Positions 29,142 through 39,022 of a DNA stretch of 64,000 bases are shown piece by piece. Positions within the stretch are counted from its first letter, which is position 1; each line of letters starts with the position of its first letter. Made by a program: the position numbers and the translations under genes. Source of the stretch: Burkholderiales bacterium (lineage in GTDB: Bacteria > Pseudomonadota > Gammaproteobacteria > Burkholderiales > Burkholderiaceae_E); NCBI GenBank assembly GCA_026399875.1, contig JAPLQF010000024.1, positions 71,149-135,148 on the forward strand. Reading direction: 5' to 3'. The notes below the pieces were generated by a model, which searched no databases, was not told where the DNA came from, and saw nothing but the letters and a program-made list of their open reading frames with translations.

Positions 29142-32006
29142 TCAGGAAGCCTTCCGGGTCTTTGTCTTGGGAGCATCACCCAGGGCAGCAGTGAGAAGCT
29201 CCTTTTGCTGGGCATAGTGTTTGTCGTAGTAGCCGGCTGCAGGCGAAGCCGATGCCGGACGACCGGCATAACTCAGACGCTGGCCGTCCTTGAGCGCATC
29301 CTGAATGTGATGCTGCACAAAGAACCAGGCGCCCTGGTTTTGCGGCTCATCCTGGCACCAGACCACCTGGGTGGCGCCCGGGTACTTGCGCATCTCGGCC
29401 TCGAGCGCCTTGTGCGGGAAAGGGTAGAGCTGCTCGACGCGCAGAATCGCCACATCGACGAGTTCGCGTTCGCGCCGCGCGCCGGTCAGGTCGTAGTAGA
29501 TCTTGCCGCTGCAGATCACGATCTTGCGGACCGCCTTGGCATCAATACCGGCGGTGTTCTCGCCGATGACCGTCTGAAAGCCACCCTTGGCCAGTTCCTG
29601 CAGGCTCGAGACAGCTTCCTTGTTACGCAAGAGCGACTTGGGCGTCATGATCATCAGCGGTTTGCGGAAGGGCCGGATCATCTGACGACGCAACACATGG
29701 AAAATCTGCGCCGGCGTGGTCGGCTGGCAGACCTGCATATTGTTCTCGGCGCAAAGCTGCAGGAAGCGCTCAATACGGGCCGAGGAATGCTCGGGCCCCT
29801 GCCCTTCGTAGCCATGCGGCAGCATCATCGTGAGGCCGCAAGAGCGCCCCCACTTCGATTCGCCCGAGGAAATGAACTGGTCGATCACGACCTGGGCGCC
29901 ATTGACGAAATCGCCGAACTGCGCCTCCCAGATGACCAGGGCATTCGGCTCCGCGGTGGCATAGCCATATTCAAAACCCAGCACGGCTTCTTCGGAGAGC
30001 ACCGAATCGATGACCCGAAACGGGCCCTGATCATCGGCGACATGCTCAAGCGGAATGTAATAGCCCGAATCCCAGCGCTCACGGTTCTGGTCATGAAGCA
30101 CCGCATGCCGATGAGTAAACGTGCCGCGACCGGAGTCCTGCCCAGACAGGCGCACCGCATAACCGGCAGCGACAAGCGACGCAAAGGCCATGTGCTCGCC
30201 CATTCCCCAGTCGAGCGAAAGCTCACCCTGGCCCATCGCACGGCGATCAGCAATCACTTTCTCGACCAGCGGATGCAGCTTGAGCGACTGCGGCACCGTG
30301 GTGATCTTCTCGGCGATACGACGCAACTCGGTGATCGGGACCGCAGTGTCAGCCGTGTCCGACCATTTGCGATTAAGCAGCGGCATCCATTCAACCGCCA
30401 GCTTGCTCTTGAAGTTGGAGATCACCGGATTGGACGTCAGACGACCCTCATCGAGCGCCGCCCGGAACTCCTTGACCAGTCGATCGCCATCGCCCGAGGC
30501 CAGCAGACCCTGCGCTTCGAGCTTGTCTGCATAGAGCTTGCGGGTGCCAGGATGCTCGCCGATCCGCTTGTACATCAGCGGCTGAGTCAGCGCCGGAGTG
30601 TCCTGCTCATTGTGGCCGAGCTTGCGGAAACAGACGATATCGACCACCACATCCTTGCTGAACTGCGCCCGGAAATCCATCGCCATCTGGGTGGCAAAGA
30701 CCACCGCCTCCGGATCATCGCCATTCACATGCAGGACCGGCGCCTCGATCATCTTGACCACGTCGGAGCAATAGATCGTTGAGCGCGAATCGCGCGGATC
30801 GGAGGTGGTGAATCCGATCTGATTATTGATCACGATATGCACCGTACCGCCGGTGCCATAGCCGCGCGTCTGCGCAAGGTTCAGGGTCTCCATGACGACA
30901 CCCTGGCCGGCGAAGGCGGCATCGCCGTGCACCAGGACCGACAGTACCTGCCGACCTTCGGCATCACCACGCCGATCCTGGCGGGCGCGGGCAGAACCCT
31001 CGACCACCGGATTGACGATTTCGAGGTGCGACGGATTGAACGCCAAAGACAGGTGCACCGGACCACCGGGCGTGGAGACATCACTGGAGAAACCCTGGTG
31101 ATACTTGACATCGCCGGACGGCAGATCGTCGGCATGATGGCCTTCGAACTCGGCGAACAGCTCGCTCGGCATCTTGCCCAGAGTGTTGACCAGAACGTTC
31201 AGCCGGCCACGGTGGGCCATCCCTATTACGAACTCCTGGATACCTTGCGTGCCGCCGTGCTGGACGATCTCGTCCATCGAGGCAATGAAGCTCTCGCCGC
31301 CTTCGAGCGAGAAACGCTTCTGACCGACATAGCGGGTGTGCAGGTATTTTTCGAGGCCTTCGGCAGCGGTCAGGCGATCGAGAACACGCCTTTTCTTCTC
31401 ATCGCTGAACTTGGGCTTGGCCCGGGTTGATTCGAGCCGCTCCTGAATCCAGCGCTTTTGCGCCGGATCGCTGATGTACATGAACTCGGCACCGATATTG
31501 CCGCAATAGGTCTCTCTGAGAGCACCGAGAATCTCGCGCAGCGGCGCACTCTCGAACCCGAAGAAAGTGTTTGCGGCCGAGTAGATGTTGGCCTGATCGC
31601 CTTCGGTGAAATCGTAGAACGCGGTCTCAAGCTCGGGGATCTGCGCACGCTCCTGTCGCTTGAGCGGATCAAGGTTTGCCCAGCGCGAACCGAGGAAGCG
31701 ATAGGCCGCGATCAGTTGCTGGACATAGACCTGCTTGCGTGCAGTGGCCGCATCGCCGCCCATGACACGGGGCTGCAGGCTACCGGCTTTCGCGCGCTCG
31801 GCGAACGACTCGACGATCGGCGCGTGGGCAACGTCGCGGGTCTGGGGATTGCCATCGGCTGCAGGCACCACCTGCATGCTGTCGAAGTAACTGCGCCACT
31901 GCTCGGACACCGAGCCGGGGTTATTCAGATAGCTCTCGTAGAGCTCTTCGACATACGGCGCGTTGCCGCCAAACAGATATGAGTTGCCCTGAAAGGACTT
32001 CATCAT
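29142..32006 (-). CDS. sucA: 2-oxoglutarate dehydrogenase E1 component, SucA/OdhA
   Basis: Thiamine-diphosphate enzyme of 954 residues that decarboxylates 2-oxoglutarate and transfers the succinyl group to the E2 lipoyl arm. The N-terminus [20 protein letters not shown], then [17 protein letters not shown], the thiamine motif [18 protein letters not shown] and the C-terminal [15 protein letters not shown] are all characteristic. First gene of the sucA-sucB-lpd group. No clear promoter is visible just upstream. Confidence 0.97.
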   Translation of the reverse strand: MMKSFQGNSYLFGGNAPYVEELYESYLNNPGSVSEQWRSYFDSMQVVPAADGNPQTRDVAHAPIVESFAERAKAGSLQPRVMGGDAATARKQVYVQQLIAAYRFLGSRWANLDPLKRQERAQIPELETAFYDFTEGDQANIYSAANTFFGFESAPLREILGALRETYCGNIGAEFMYISDPAQKRWIQERLESTRAKPKFSDEKKRRVLDRLTAAEGLEKYLHTRYVGQKRFSLEGGESFIASMDEIVQHGGTQGIQEFVIGMAHRGRLNVLVNTLGKMPSELFAEFEGHHADDLPSGDVKYHQGFSSDVSTPGGPVHLSLAFNPSHLEIVNPVVEGSARARQDRRGDAEGRQVLSVLVHGDAAFAGQGVVMETLNLAQTRGYGTGGTVHIVINNQIGFTTSDPRDSRSTIYCSDVVKMIEAPVLHVNGDDPEAVVFATQMAMDFRAQFSKDVVVDIVCFRKLGHNEQDTPALTQPLMYKRIGEHPGTRKLYADKLEAQGLLASGDGDRLVKEFRAALDEGRLTSNPVISNFKSKLAVEWMPLLNRKWSDTADTAVPITELRRIAEKITTVPQSLKLHPLVEKVIADRRAMGQGELSLDWGMGEHMAFASLVAAGYAVRLSGQDSGRGTFTHRHAVLHDQNRERWDSGYYIPLEHVADDQGPFRVIDSVLSEEAVLGFEYGYATAEPNALVIWEAQFGDFVNGAQVVIDQFISSGESKWGRSCGLTMMLPHGYEGQGPEHSSARIERFLQLCAENNMQVCQPTTPAQIFHVLRRQMIRPFRKPLMIMTPKSLLRNKEAVSSLQELAKGGFQTVIGENTAGIDAKAVRKIVICSGKIYYDLTGARRERELVDVAILRVEQLYPFPHKALEAEMRKYPGATQVVWCQDEPQNQGAWFFVQHHIQDALKDGQRLSYAGRPASASPAAGYYDKHYAQQKELLTAALGDAPKTKTRKAS

Positions 32007-32351
32007 TTCGATTCACCTTTATGAACGAGTTTCTCGTCGAGGATACGGCCGCTGCATGGAGGATTGAACCTCAGGGTTGAACCTCGGGCCTGTGCCCCGC
32101 AACAGCCACCCGCTTACCGACTCCGGCCGGCTTGCGGTCACCTCTTCGCAGCACGCCCGGCACAAGCCAGGCAGTACTACTGCATCAAGCGAGGATAGCA
32201 CGCACAGATTTTCGAACTCTGAAAGAAGGTCGGGTTCTTTGCCACTGATCAAGGCTTAAAAGACGCTTGCTTCACTAAAGTCCATCGCCTGCATGCCGTT
32301 AACCCGGACAGCGGTCATTGCGGCCGCATCAGCCGCAAGGGGAAGGCCTCC
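32007..32351. other. Divergent intergenic region between sucA and a histidine-kinase-like gene
   Basis: About 345 bases without a recognisable gene. It should hold the sucA promoter on the minus strand and the promoter of the plus-strand gene at 32352. Visible structure: an imperfect tandem repeat TTGAACCTC(A/G)GG around 32066-32092, and a perfect inverted repeat GCAGTA-C-TACTGC at 32171-32183, a possible operator. No sigma-70 promoter stands out. Confidence 0.5.
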
Positions 32352-33029
32352 GTGTCTGCGATTATTGCCAGAGAAGTCGACCATGCGGTCAAGACATCGA
32401 GTCATGGCGGTCAGCGGGAATCGCGACAGCGACTTTTCAGACCTGATGACTATGTCTATCGACCAGCGGGCGGTGAGCGGCGAACACTGGTCTGCGACTG
32501 GGAGGCCGCTCACGGTCGGGAAAGCAGACGCGAGGCCCTGAGTTGCCTCACTGGCCCGATGTCACTGGCGGCGATTCTGGACGCCGCGATCGAGTCTTTG
32601 CCCAAAGCCGACCGCGCTCGCCGCATCGAACGCAAGCTGCATGACCCTGAAATCCGATTGACGCGCGATCCGCTCCGAACTGCCCAGGCGCTGATCCGCC
32701 TGCTGGCCAATGCTTGCCGCTTTTCATCGTCAGCAACGCCGATCAGCATCCGATCGAGGATCGACACCGCAGACGATAGCGATCATCTGGTTCTGACGAT
32801 CGCAGACCGGGGCGTCGGCATCAGCCGCGCCCACCAGCACCGCGCCTTTGAACCATTCTGGCGCGGGCCGCAAACCGGGGAAACGCCCGGTCAGGGGATG
32901 GGACTTCCGATCGCCAGGCGCCTGATCGAAGCACAAGGCGGCTGGATCGAACTGCGCAGCGCCCTCGGTGTTGGCACCGAAGTCGAAGTCTGGCTGCCGC
33001 CAGAGCTCAGCGCTGATCGACCGGCATGA
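32352..33029 (+). CDS. Orphan histidine-kinase-like ATPase protein without a phospho-acceptor domain
   Basis: A 225-residue soluble protein whose C-terminal half is a HATPase_c domain: N box around LLANACRF (Asn120), G1 box ADRGVGIS (152-156) and G2 box [12 protein letters not shown]. The N-terminal 100 residues have no HisKA His-box, no membrane segment and no known sensor domain. Start is GTG 32352 with a strong AAGGGGAAGG ribosome-binding site eight bases upstream. No response regulator is nearby. It may bind or hydrolyse ATP, serve as an anti-sigma-like kinase, or be a remnant of a kinase. Its 3' end overlaps gltA by 23 bases. Confidence 0.65.
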   Translation: MSAIIAREVDHAVKTSSHGGQRESRQRLFRPDDYVYRPAGGERRTLVCDWEAAHGRESRREALSCLTGPMSLAAILDAAIESLPKADRARRIERKLHDPEIRLTRDPLRTAQALIRLLANACRFSSSATPISIRSRIDTADDSDHLVLTIADRGVGISRAHQHRAFEPFWRGPQTGETPGQGMGLPIARRLIEAQGGWIELRSALGVGTEVEVWLPPELSADRPA

Positions 33030-34314
33030 CGTCGCGCCGCACCGGACCCATGTAGAGCTGGCGAGGGCGACCGATCTTCTGATCGGGGTCGGAAATCATT
33101 TCATTCCACTGCGCGATCCAGCCGACGGTACGTGCCAGCGCAAAGACGCAGGTGAACATCGAGGTGGGAATACCGAGCGCTTTTTGCACGATGCCCGAGT
33201 AGAAGTCGACGTTCGGATAGAGTTTTCGCGATACGAAATACTCATCCTCGAGTGCAATCTGCTCGAGCTTCATCGCCAGAGCAAAGAGCGGATCGTTCTG
33301 CAGACCAAGCTCGCCCAGAACCTCGTAGCAGGTCTCACGCATAAGCTTGGCGCGCGGGTCATAGTTCTTGTAGACCCGATGACCGAAGCCCATCAGCTTG
33401 ACGCTCGAATTCTTGTCCTTGACCTTCGCGATGAACTCGCCGATTCGCTCGACACCGCCCTGGGCCTGGATATCGTCAAGCATCTCGAGGCAGGCTTCAT
33501 TGGCGCCACCGTGAGCAGGACCCCAGAGCGTGGCAATTCCTGCGGCGATGCAGGCAAACGGATTGGCACCTGACGATCCGGCGAGCCGTACAGTCGAGGT
33601 CGAGGCATTCTGCTCATGATCGGCATGCAGGATCAGGATGCGGTCGAGTGCCCGAACCAGCACATCGTTCGGCTCGTATTCCTCGCAAGGCGTACCGAAC
33701 ATCATCCGCATGAAGTTTGCCGAGTACGACAGGTCGTTACGCGGATAAAGGAAGGGCTGGCCTGCCGAGTACTTGTAGGCCATCGCCACAAGCGTCGGCA
33801 TCTTGGCGATCAGTCGGATCGCAGAGATATGGCGGTGTTCGGGGTTATTGATGTCGAGCGAGTCATGGTAGAAGGCCGACAAGGCGCCGACGCAGCCGAC
33901 CAGAATCGCCATCGGATGCGCATCTCGCCGAAAACCCTGAAAGAAGCGCGTCATCTGCTCATGCACCATGGTGTGATGGACGACGCGATAGGTGAAATCT
34001 TTCTGCTGAGCACGATTGGGCAGATCACCGTTGAGCAGCAGATGGCAGGTCTCGAGGAAGTCGCAGCTCTGCGCGATCTGCTCAATCGGATAGCCGCGAT
34101 AGAGCAGTTCACCCTTGTCGCCGTCGATATAGGTGATCTTGGAGTCGCACGCTGCGGTCGAAAGGAAACCGGGATCGAAGGTGAATTTGCCGGTCTGCCC
34201 ATACATCTTTCGAATGTCAACGACATCGGGTCCCACCGAACCCTCATAGATCGGAAACTCGACGGACGGGCTGCCATCCGAGAACGTCAGCGTGGCGGTC
34301 TTTTTAGAGCTCAT
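33007..34314 (-). CDS. gltA: Citrate synthase (type II)
   Basis: Condenses acetyl-CoA and oxaloacetate to citrate. It has 435 residues from ATG 34314, the length of type II hexameric citrate synthases. The catalytic region shows [35 protein letters not shown] and DFYSG, containing the catalytic His and Asp residues. Upstream in-frame residues up to 34404 were rejected because the family begins near [11 protein letters not shown]. It lies 46 bases after sdhE, downstream of the sdh genes, the usual order in Burkholderiales. Confidence 0.96.
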   Translation of the reverse strand: MSSKKTATLTFSDGSPSVEFPIYEGSVGPDVVDIRKMYGQTGKFTFDPGFLSTAACDSKITYIDGDKGELLYRGYPIEQIAQSCDFLETCHLLLNGDLPNRAQQKDFTYRVVHHTMVHEQMTRFFQGFRRDAHPMAILVGCVGALSAFYHDSLDINNPEHRHISAIRLIAKMPTLVAMAYKYSAGQPFLYPRNDLSYSANFMRMMFGTPCEEYEPNDVLVRALDRILILHADHEQNASTSTVRLAGSSGANPFACIAAGIATLWGPAHGGANEACLEMLDDIQAQGGVERIGEFIAKVKDKNSSVKLMGFGHRVYKNYDPRAKLMRETCYEVLGELGLQNDPLFALAMKLEQIALEDEYFVSRKLYPNVDFYSGIVQKALGIPTSMFTCVFALARTVGWIAQWNEMISDPDQKIGRPRQLYMGPVRRDVMPVDQR

Positions 34315-34360
34315 GGATGCATCCCCTATTGAACGGATTTTTGAATGTAACCGGTCTGCC

Positions 34361-34669
34361 TCAGACCCGACGCAATCGCTGCAGCACGGCCGCTGCATCA
34401 ACATCGGTGGCGGGCAATTGCGATTCGGTGCGCTGCAGAATCAGGTCAAGCAACTCGTTGTCGCCGAGTTCGAGCAGCTGGTGCAGCCCCGACACCTCGG
34501 TATCCGTCAGTGTTTCCTCGTAGAGGTCGAGGAATCGTGTCAGCACAAGATCATTTTCGAGCAGACCACGGCGCGCGCGCCAGCGAAGCCGCCTGCGCTG
34601 CGCCGGATCGGACTGATGACTCGACGTGGTGGCAGAAAGCGGCTTCTCGCCCGGATGGTTGACCGACAT
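34361..34669 (-). CDS. sdhE: Succinate dehydrogenase flavinylation factor SdhE
   Basis: Small DUF339 protein needed to attach FAD covalently to SdhA. The signature RGxxE motif appears in [22 protein letters not shown]. From ATG 34669 it has 102 residues; a GTG at 34702 would give 113, so the start is uncertain. It sits between sdhB and gltA, as in related bacteria. Confidence 0.92.
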   Translation of the reverse strand: MSVNHPGEKPLSATTSSHQSDPAQRRRLRWRARRGLLENDLVLTRFLDLYEETLTDTEVSGLHQLLELGDNELLDLILQRTESQLPATDVDAAAVLQRLRRV

Positions 34670-34714
34670 GGCTGCTGAGTCGAGGGAGCCGGAGGTCGTC
34701 ACTGAGGCGGCAAA

Positions 34715-35431
34715 TCAGACAGCGCGACGGACCATCAGGTCCTTGATCTTGCCAATGGCCAGCGTCGGATTCAGCCCCTTCGGGCAGACATCGACACAGT
34801 TCATGATGGTGTGGCAGCGAAAGAGCCGATAAGGATCTTCGAGGTCGTCGAGTCGGGCGCTGGTCGCCTGATCACGGCTGTCCGCAATGAAGCGGTAGGC
34901 CTGGAGCAGTCCGGCAGGACCGACGAACTTGTCGGGGTTCCACCAGAAGGACGGGCAGGAGGTCGAGCAGCAGGCGCACAGGATGCATTCATACAGGCCA
35001 TCGAGCTCATTGCGCTCTTCCGGGCTTTGCAGCCGCTCTTTCTCGGGGGGCGGCGCGTCATTGATCAGGAAGGGCTTGATCGAATGGTATTGCTTGAAGA
35101 ACTGAGTCATGTCGACGATCAGATCGCGGATGACCGGCAGACCGGGCAGCGGCTTGAGCACGATTGGCTCTTTCAGATCGCGAAGATTGGTGATGCAGGC
35201 CAGGCCGTTCTTGCCATTGATGTTCATTGCATCCGAGCCGCACACGCCCTCGCGGCAGGAACGACGATAAGAGACCGAGTCATCGGTCACCTGCTTGATT
35301 CGCATCAGCGCATCAAGCAGCATCTTGTCGGTGTCCTCGAGTTGGACCTCGAGATCCTGCATGTAGGGCTTGGCATCCTTGTCGGGATCGTAGCGGTAGA
35401 TCGAAAAGCGGACGGTCCGTTTGCTTGCCAT
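34715..35431 (-). CDS. sdhB: Succinate dehydrogenase iron-sulfur subunit
   Basis: Electron-transfer subunit with three Fe-S clusters, 238 residues. The 2Fe-2S site is CREGVCGSDAMNINGKNGLAC (read as three Cys groups), the 4Fe-4S site CILCACCSTSCP, and the 3Fe-4S site CHTIMNCVDVCPKGLNP. It passes electrons from SdhA to ubiquinone at the membrane anchors. It lies 62 bases after sdhA. Confidence 0.97.
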   Translation of the reverse strand: MASKRTVRFSIYRYDPDKDAKPYMQDLEVQLEDTDKMLLDALMRIKQVTDDSVSYRRSCREGVCGSDAMNINGKNGLACITNLRDLKEPIVLKPLPGLPVIRDLIVDMTQFFKQYHSIKPFLINDAPPPEKERLQSPEERNELDGLYECILCACCSTSCPSFWWNPDKFVGPAGLLQAYRFIADSRDQATSARLDDLEDPYRLFRCHTIMNCVDVCPKGLNPTLAIGKIKDLMVRRAV

Positions 35432-35493
35432 AGGAATTCTCGCGAGTCCGAAAAAGTAGGTGTCAGGCCGAAGATTGGCTGAGATGACGAGCG

Positions 35494-37284
35494 TCAGAAA
35501 GTTCGTGCTTTGGGCTCGAAGGTCTCGACGGTCAGTGGCTTCATTGAAACCGCCTTGTAGTCGAGGCGGTTGCCTTCGCTGAAGTAAAGCGAGTGTTTGA
35601 TCCAGTTCGCATCGTCGCGATTCGGGAAGTCACGATGCGCATGCGCACCGCGGCTCTCCTTGCGGGCCTCTGCCGACACGATCGTGGCTTTGGCGGTTTC
35701 GACCAGATTATCGAGTTCGAGCGCCTCAACGCGGGCGGTATTGAAGACCTTCGACTTGTCGTTCATGTGGACGTTAGCCGCCCGCTCGGACAGCGTCATG
35801 ATCTGCTTGACACCCTCCGAGAGCAGCTCGCCAGTCCGGAACACGCCGCAGTGCGCCTGCATCGACTTGCGGATGCCATCAGCGACTTCCTGGGTGTTTT
35901 CACCAGAACGCGAGCCTTCGAGACGGGCAAGCCGGGACAGGGACGCGTCACCCGACTGCGCCGGCAGACTGCGATGCCCCTGATCCTTGAACTTGGCATC
36001 GACAATATGATTGCCTGCAGCACGACCGAAGACCAGCAGATCGAGCAGTGAATTGGTGCCCAGTCGATTGGCGCCGTGCACCGACACGCAGGCGCACTCG
36101 CCGATGGCGTAAAGCCCTTCGACCACGGCATTGTGGTTACCGTTATGCGGCGCAACCACCTGACCGTGAATATTGGTGGGGATGCCACCCATCTGGTAGT
36201 GAATCGTCGGCACGACCGGAATCGGATCGCGAATCGGATCGACATTGGCGAACTTGATCGCGATCTCGCGGATCGAGGGCAGTTTCTTGATGATCTTGTC
36301 TGCGCCGAGGTGATCGAGCTTGAGCAGAACGTAATCGCCGTTCGGGCCACAGCCGCGCCCTTCCTTGATTTCCTGATCCATCGAGCGCGAGATGAAGTCG
36401 CGCGGAGCGAGATCCTTGAGCGTGGGCGCATAGCGCTCCATGAAGCGCTCGCCGTCCTTGTTGAGCAGAATGCCGCCTTCGCCGCGAACACCTTCTGTAA
36501 TCAGCACGCCAGCGCCGGCCACGCCGGTGGGATGAAACTGCCAGAACTCCATGTCTTCGAGGGGCAGCCCAGCGCGGGCAGCCATGCCCATACCATCACC
36601 CGTGTTGATGAAGGCATTGGTTGACGCCGCCCAGATACGACCTGCGCCGCCAGTGGCCAGCACGGTAACCTTCGACTCGAGAACCATCACCTCGCCGGTT
36701 TCCATCTCGAGGGCCACGACGCCGACCACGGCGCCTTCAGCATCACGGATCAGATCGAGTGCCATCCACTCGACAAAGAACTGGGTACGGGCGCGGACAT
36801 TGCGCTGATAGAGGGTGTGCAGGAGGGCGTGGCCAGTACGATCGGCCGCCGCGCAGGCACGCTGAACCGGCTTTTCGCCGAAGTTGGCGGTGTGCCCGCC
36901 GAACGGACGCTGATAGATCGTGCCATCGGCATTGCGATCGAAGGGCATGCCGAAGTGCTCAAGCTCGTAGACCACCTGCGGCGCCATCTTGCACATGTAC
37001 TCGATCGCGTCCTGGTCACCCAGATAGTCGGACCCCTTGACGGTGTCAAACATATGCCAGTACCAGTTGTCCTCACTCATGTTGCCGAGCGATGCACCAA
37101 TACCGCCCTGGGCGGCCACGGTATGCGAGCGGGTCGGGAAGACCTTTGACAGTACCGCGACGTTATAGCCGGCTTCGGCCAGTTGCAGCGAGCAGCGCAT
37201 ACCGGAGCCACCGGCACCGACGATAACCGCATCGAAACGCCGCCGCGGCAGCCCGTTTGCGAGTTGATTCAGGAGTTCAGCCAA
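35494..37284 (-). CDS. sdhA: Succinate dehydrogenase flavoprotein subunit
   Basis: FAD-containing catalytic subunit of 596 residues. The FAD-binding motif is VIVGAGGSGMRCSLQLAEAG; the histidine for covalent FAD is in RSHTVAAQGGIGASLGN; GIPTNIHGQV and GANRLGTNSLLDLLVFGRAA are further signatures. It starts one base after the sdhD stop region, and its flavinylation factor SdhE is in the same operon. Confidence 0.97.
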   Translation of the reverse strand: MAELLNQLANGLPRRRFDAVIVGAGGSGMRCSLQLAEAGYNVAVLSKVFPTRSHTVAAQGGIGASLGNMSEDNWYWHMFDTVKGSDYLGDQDAIEYMCKMAPQVVYELEHFGMPFDRNADGTIYQRPFGGHTANFGEKPVQRACAAADRTGHALLHTLYQRNVRARTQFFVEWMALDLIRDAEGAVVGVVALEMETGEVMVLESKVTVLATGGAGRIWAASTNAFINTGDGMGMAARAGLPLEDMEFWQFHPTGVAGAGVLITEGVRGEGGILLNKDGERFMERYAPTLKDLAPRDFISRSMDQEIKEGRGCGPNGDYVLLKLDHLGADKIIKKLPSIREIAIKFANVDPIRDPIPVVPTIHYQMGGIPTNIHGQVVAPHNGNHNAVVEGLYAIGECACVSVHGANRLGTNSLLDLLVFGRAAGNHIVDAKFKDQGHRSLPAQSGDASLSRLARLEGSRSGENTQEVADGIRKSMQAHCGVFRTGELLSEGVKQIMTLSERAANVHMNDKSKVFNTARVEALELDNLVETAKATIVSAEARKESRGAHAHRDFPNRDDANWIKHSLYFSEGNRLDYKAVSMKPLTVETFEPKARTF

Positions 37285-37285
37285 C

Positions 37286-37636
37286 TCAAACTCTCCAGAG
37301 AATAATGACCGCCCAGAAGGCGTATCCAGCCAATGCCACGACCGTCAGAACCTGCAGAAACAGGCGAACGCCAGTCGGCTTGATGTAGTCCATGTAGATG
37401 TCGCGAATACCGACCCACGCATGCCACATGAGCGCGAAGACCGCCATGAGTGTGGCCACTTTCATCCAGACATTGGCAAAGAGGCCTGCCCAGGTGAAGT
37501 AATTCAGCTCTGAAGTGAAAACCACGGCACCGAGCAGGAGCAGCGTGTAAATCAGCAGCACGACTGCCGAGATTCTTTGGGCAAGCCAGTCGCGCAGCCC
37601 GTAGTGCGCGCCGACGACGATTCGATTGGTCGTCAT
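37286..37636 (-). CDS. sdhD: Succinate dehydrogenase membrane anchor SdhD
   Basis: Hydrophobic anchor of 116 residues from ATG 37636, with three transmembrane helices. The haem-ligand histidine is probably in ALMWHAWVGIRDIYMDYIKP, matching the family motif. The ATG is one base downstream of the sdhC stop. Residues upstream of this ATG in frame overlap sdhC and were rejected. Confidence 0.93.
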   Translation of the reverse strand: MTTNRIVVGAHYGLRDWLAQRISAVVLLIYTLLLLGAVVFTSELNYFTWAGLFANVWMKVATLMAVFALMWHAWVGIRDIYMDYIKPTGVRLFLQVLTVVALAGYAFWAVIILWRV

Positions 37637-37637
37637 C

Positions 37638-38054
37638 TCAGAACACTCCGAAAAGCTTGAGAGCAAACACCAGCGTCAGCAGCAGCGAGACCACGAGGGC
37701 GACCTTGGCAGACAGATGTGACGAGGCTTTTTCGATGCCGACATGCCGATCGAGCAGCAGGTAACGGATACCGGCAATCGCGTGATGAAGAAAGGCCCAG
37801 CCCAGAACCAGCAGCACCAGCTTGCCCGGCACGCTGCCGACAATCGCGCTGTAACTGGCGAAGCTCAGCTCGGAGGTCAGGCTTTGCTGAAGCAGGTAGA
37901 GAGAAAACGGAATGCCGAAGAGAAAAAGCAATGCTCCGCTGATCCGATGAAGGATCGAGACAATCCCTGCAATGGGAAGCCTGTAGGACAGAATCTGGGA
38001 AATGCCAATGTTGCGATACTGGGGTCGCGCCTTGCGGACGGCGAGGTCTGTCAT
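37638..38054 (-). CDS. sdhC: Succinate dehydrogenase cytochrome b556 subunit SdhC
   Basis: Membrane anchor of 138 residues with three transmembrane helices. The family signature SILHRISGALLFLFGIP lies in helix 1, and the haem-ligand His in FLHHAIAGIRYLLLD. First gene of sdhCDAB-sdhE-gltA. The operon promoter should be in 38055-38166, where I see no convincing sigma-70 box. Confidence 0.95.
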   Translation of the reverse strand: MTDLAVRKARPQYRNIGISQILSYRLPIAGIVSILHRISGALLFLFGIPFSLYLLQQSLTSELSFASYSAIVGSVPGKLVLLVLGWAFLHHAIAGIRYLLLDRHVGIEKASSHLSAKVALVVSLLLTLVFALKLFGVF

Positions 38055-38166
38055 GAATGCCTCGAATCAGACTTAATCGTGGATGACAACGCGCCGGAAT
38101 CACAAACCTGCAGACCCACACGTTCTTCGGGCTGCATTCTGACTGAAATTTCGCGGCGCACCAATT

Positions 38167-38889
38167 CTAGTTCAGCTCGTTGGCGTAGTGATGTTCAATC
38201 GTCACGTACCAGCCGTGACGCACTTCAACCGGTCGATCACCGTAGGTTGACGAAACCCTGACGACCAGGAGCAAGGGCTCACCCGGGTTGACCTGCAGCA
38301 GTCGCGCTTCATCCGGACCGGCGGCGACCGCTTTGACCCGTTCGCTCGCACGGATCATGCGAACGCCGAACTCGGTCTCGAGCAGCCCGTAAAGAGGACC
38401 GGTATAGGCATTGAGCCGCTCGGCGCTCAAGCCTCTGAAAAGCACGCCAGGCAACCAGATCTCTTCGAGCACCATGGGCGCGCCATCAAATTCGAGAAGG
38501 CGGCGTATCACCACCACCGTTTCGCCCGGCTTCAGCTGCAAGGCCCTCGCGATCTCGACGGGGGCCCGCATCCTGCGACAGTCGATGAACCGGCTCGCAG
38601 GCTGCCGGGGATCACCTTCATCGGGGCGCAGCCTGAGGAAGCGGAACTGGGCGAGTTGCTCCTGGTGACTGGCAACGAAGGTACCGCGGCCCTGGCGACG
38701 CACCAGCAGATTTTCTGCGGCGAGTGCGTCGATGGCCTTTCTGACAGTGCCCTGACTGACACCGTAGCGCTGCGCGAGTTCGCCTTCGCTCGGGATCAAC
38801 TCGCCCGGGCGCCACTCGCCCTCATGCAGGCTGTGCACAAGGCGCTCGCGAATCTGCCTGTAAAGAGGGCTGAAAGTCACCATTGACAT
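38167..38889 (-). CDS. GntR-family regulator (HutC subfamily, UTRA effector domain)
   Basis: A 240-residue transcription factor. The N-terminal winged helix reads PSEGELAQRYGVSQGTVRKA, then RRQGRGTFVASH, followed by a UTRA ligand-binding domain (FDGAPMVLEEIWLPGVLF). It lies between sdhC and the divergent mdh, where Burkholderiales usually carry a GntR regulator; it probably controls the flanking TCA genes in response to a carboxylate, but the ligand is unknown. Start choice among GTG 38910, ATG 38889 and ATG 38883 is uncertain. The palindrome in its own promoter suggests autorepression. Confidence 0.88.
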   Translation of the reverse strand: MSMVTFSPLYRQIRERLVHSLHEGEWRPGELIPSEGELAQRYGVSQGTVRKAIDALAAENLLVRRQGRGTFVASHQEQLAQFRFLRLRPDEGDPRQPASRFIDCRRMRAPVEIARALQLKPGETVVVIRRLLEFDGAPMVLEEIWLPGVLFRGLSAERLNAYTGPLYGLLETEFGVRMIRASERVKAVAAGPDEARLLQVNPGEPLLLVVRVSSTYGDRPVEVRHGWYVTIEHHYANELN

Positions 38890-38931
38890 CGTGCAATGAC
38901 ACCACGCCACGCCACGCTTGTCTAGTAACTG

Positions 38932-38949
38932 ATATCTTATATAAGTTAT
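38932..38949. promoter_or_regulatory. Palindromic operator candidate for the GntR regulator
   Basis: An 18-base inverted repeat, ATAtCTTATATAAGtTAT, with one mismatched pair and a perfect ten-base core CTTATATAAG. It is strikingly AT-rich for this genome, overlaps the predicted gntR -10 box and lies just upstream of the mdh -35 box. Confidence 0.65.
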
Positions 38950-38965
38950 AGCTCTGGTTTGACAA
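38936..38965 (-). promoter_or_regulatory. Candidate promoter of the GntR gene
   Basis: On the minus strand TTGTCA (38965-38960), an 18-base spacer and TATAAG (38941-38936) make a good sigma-70 promoter. Its -35 box occupies almost the same bases as the mdh -35 box on the other strand. Confidence 0.55.
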
Positions 38966-38987
38966 TGGTGCGGGCGGCTTCTAAACT
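38959..38987 (+). promoter_or_regulatory. Sigma-70 promoter of mdh
   Basis: A perfect TTGACA (38959-38964), a 17-base spacer and TAAACT (38982-38987). Transcription would start near 38994, leaving a leader of about 29 bases to the mdh ATG at 39023. Confidence 0.7.
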
Positions 38988-39022
38988 TCAGCGCGCATTC
39001 GTCAAACCATCAAGGAAACCTC

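Noticed and set aside
28854..30782. A 642-codon plus-strand frame opposite sucB and sucA
   Set aside because: Shadow of two certain genes, with no domain or ribosome-binding site.
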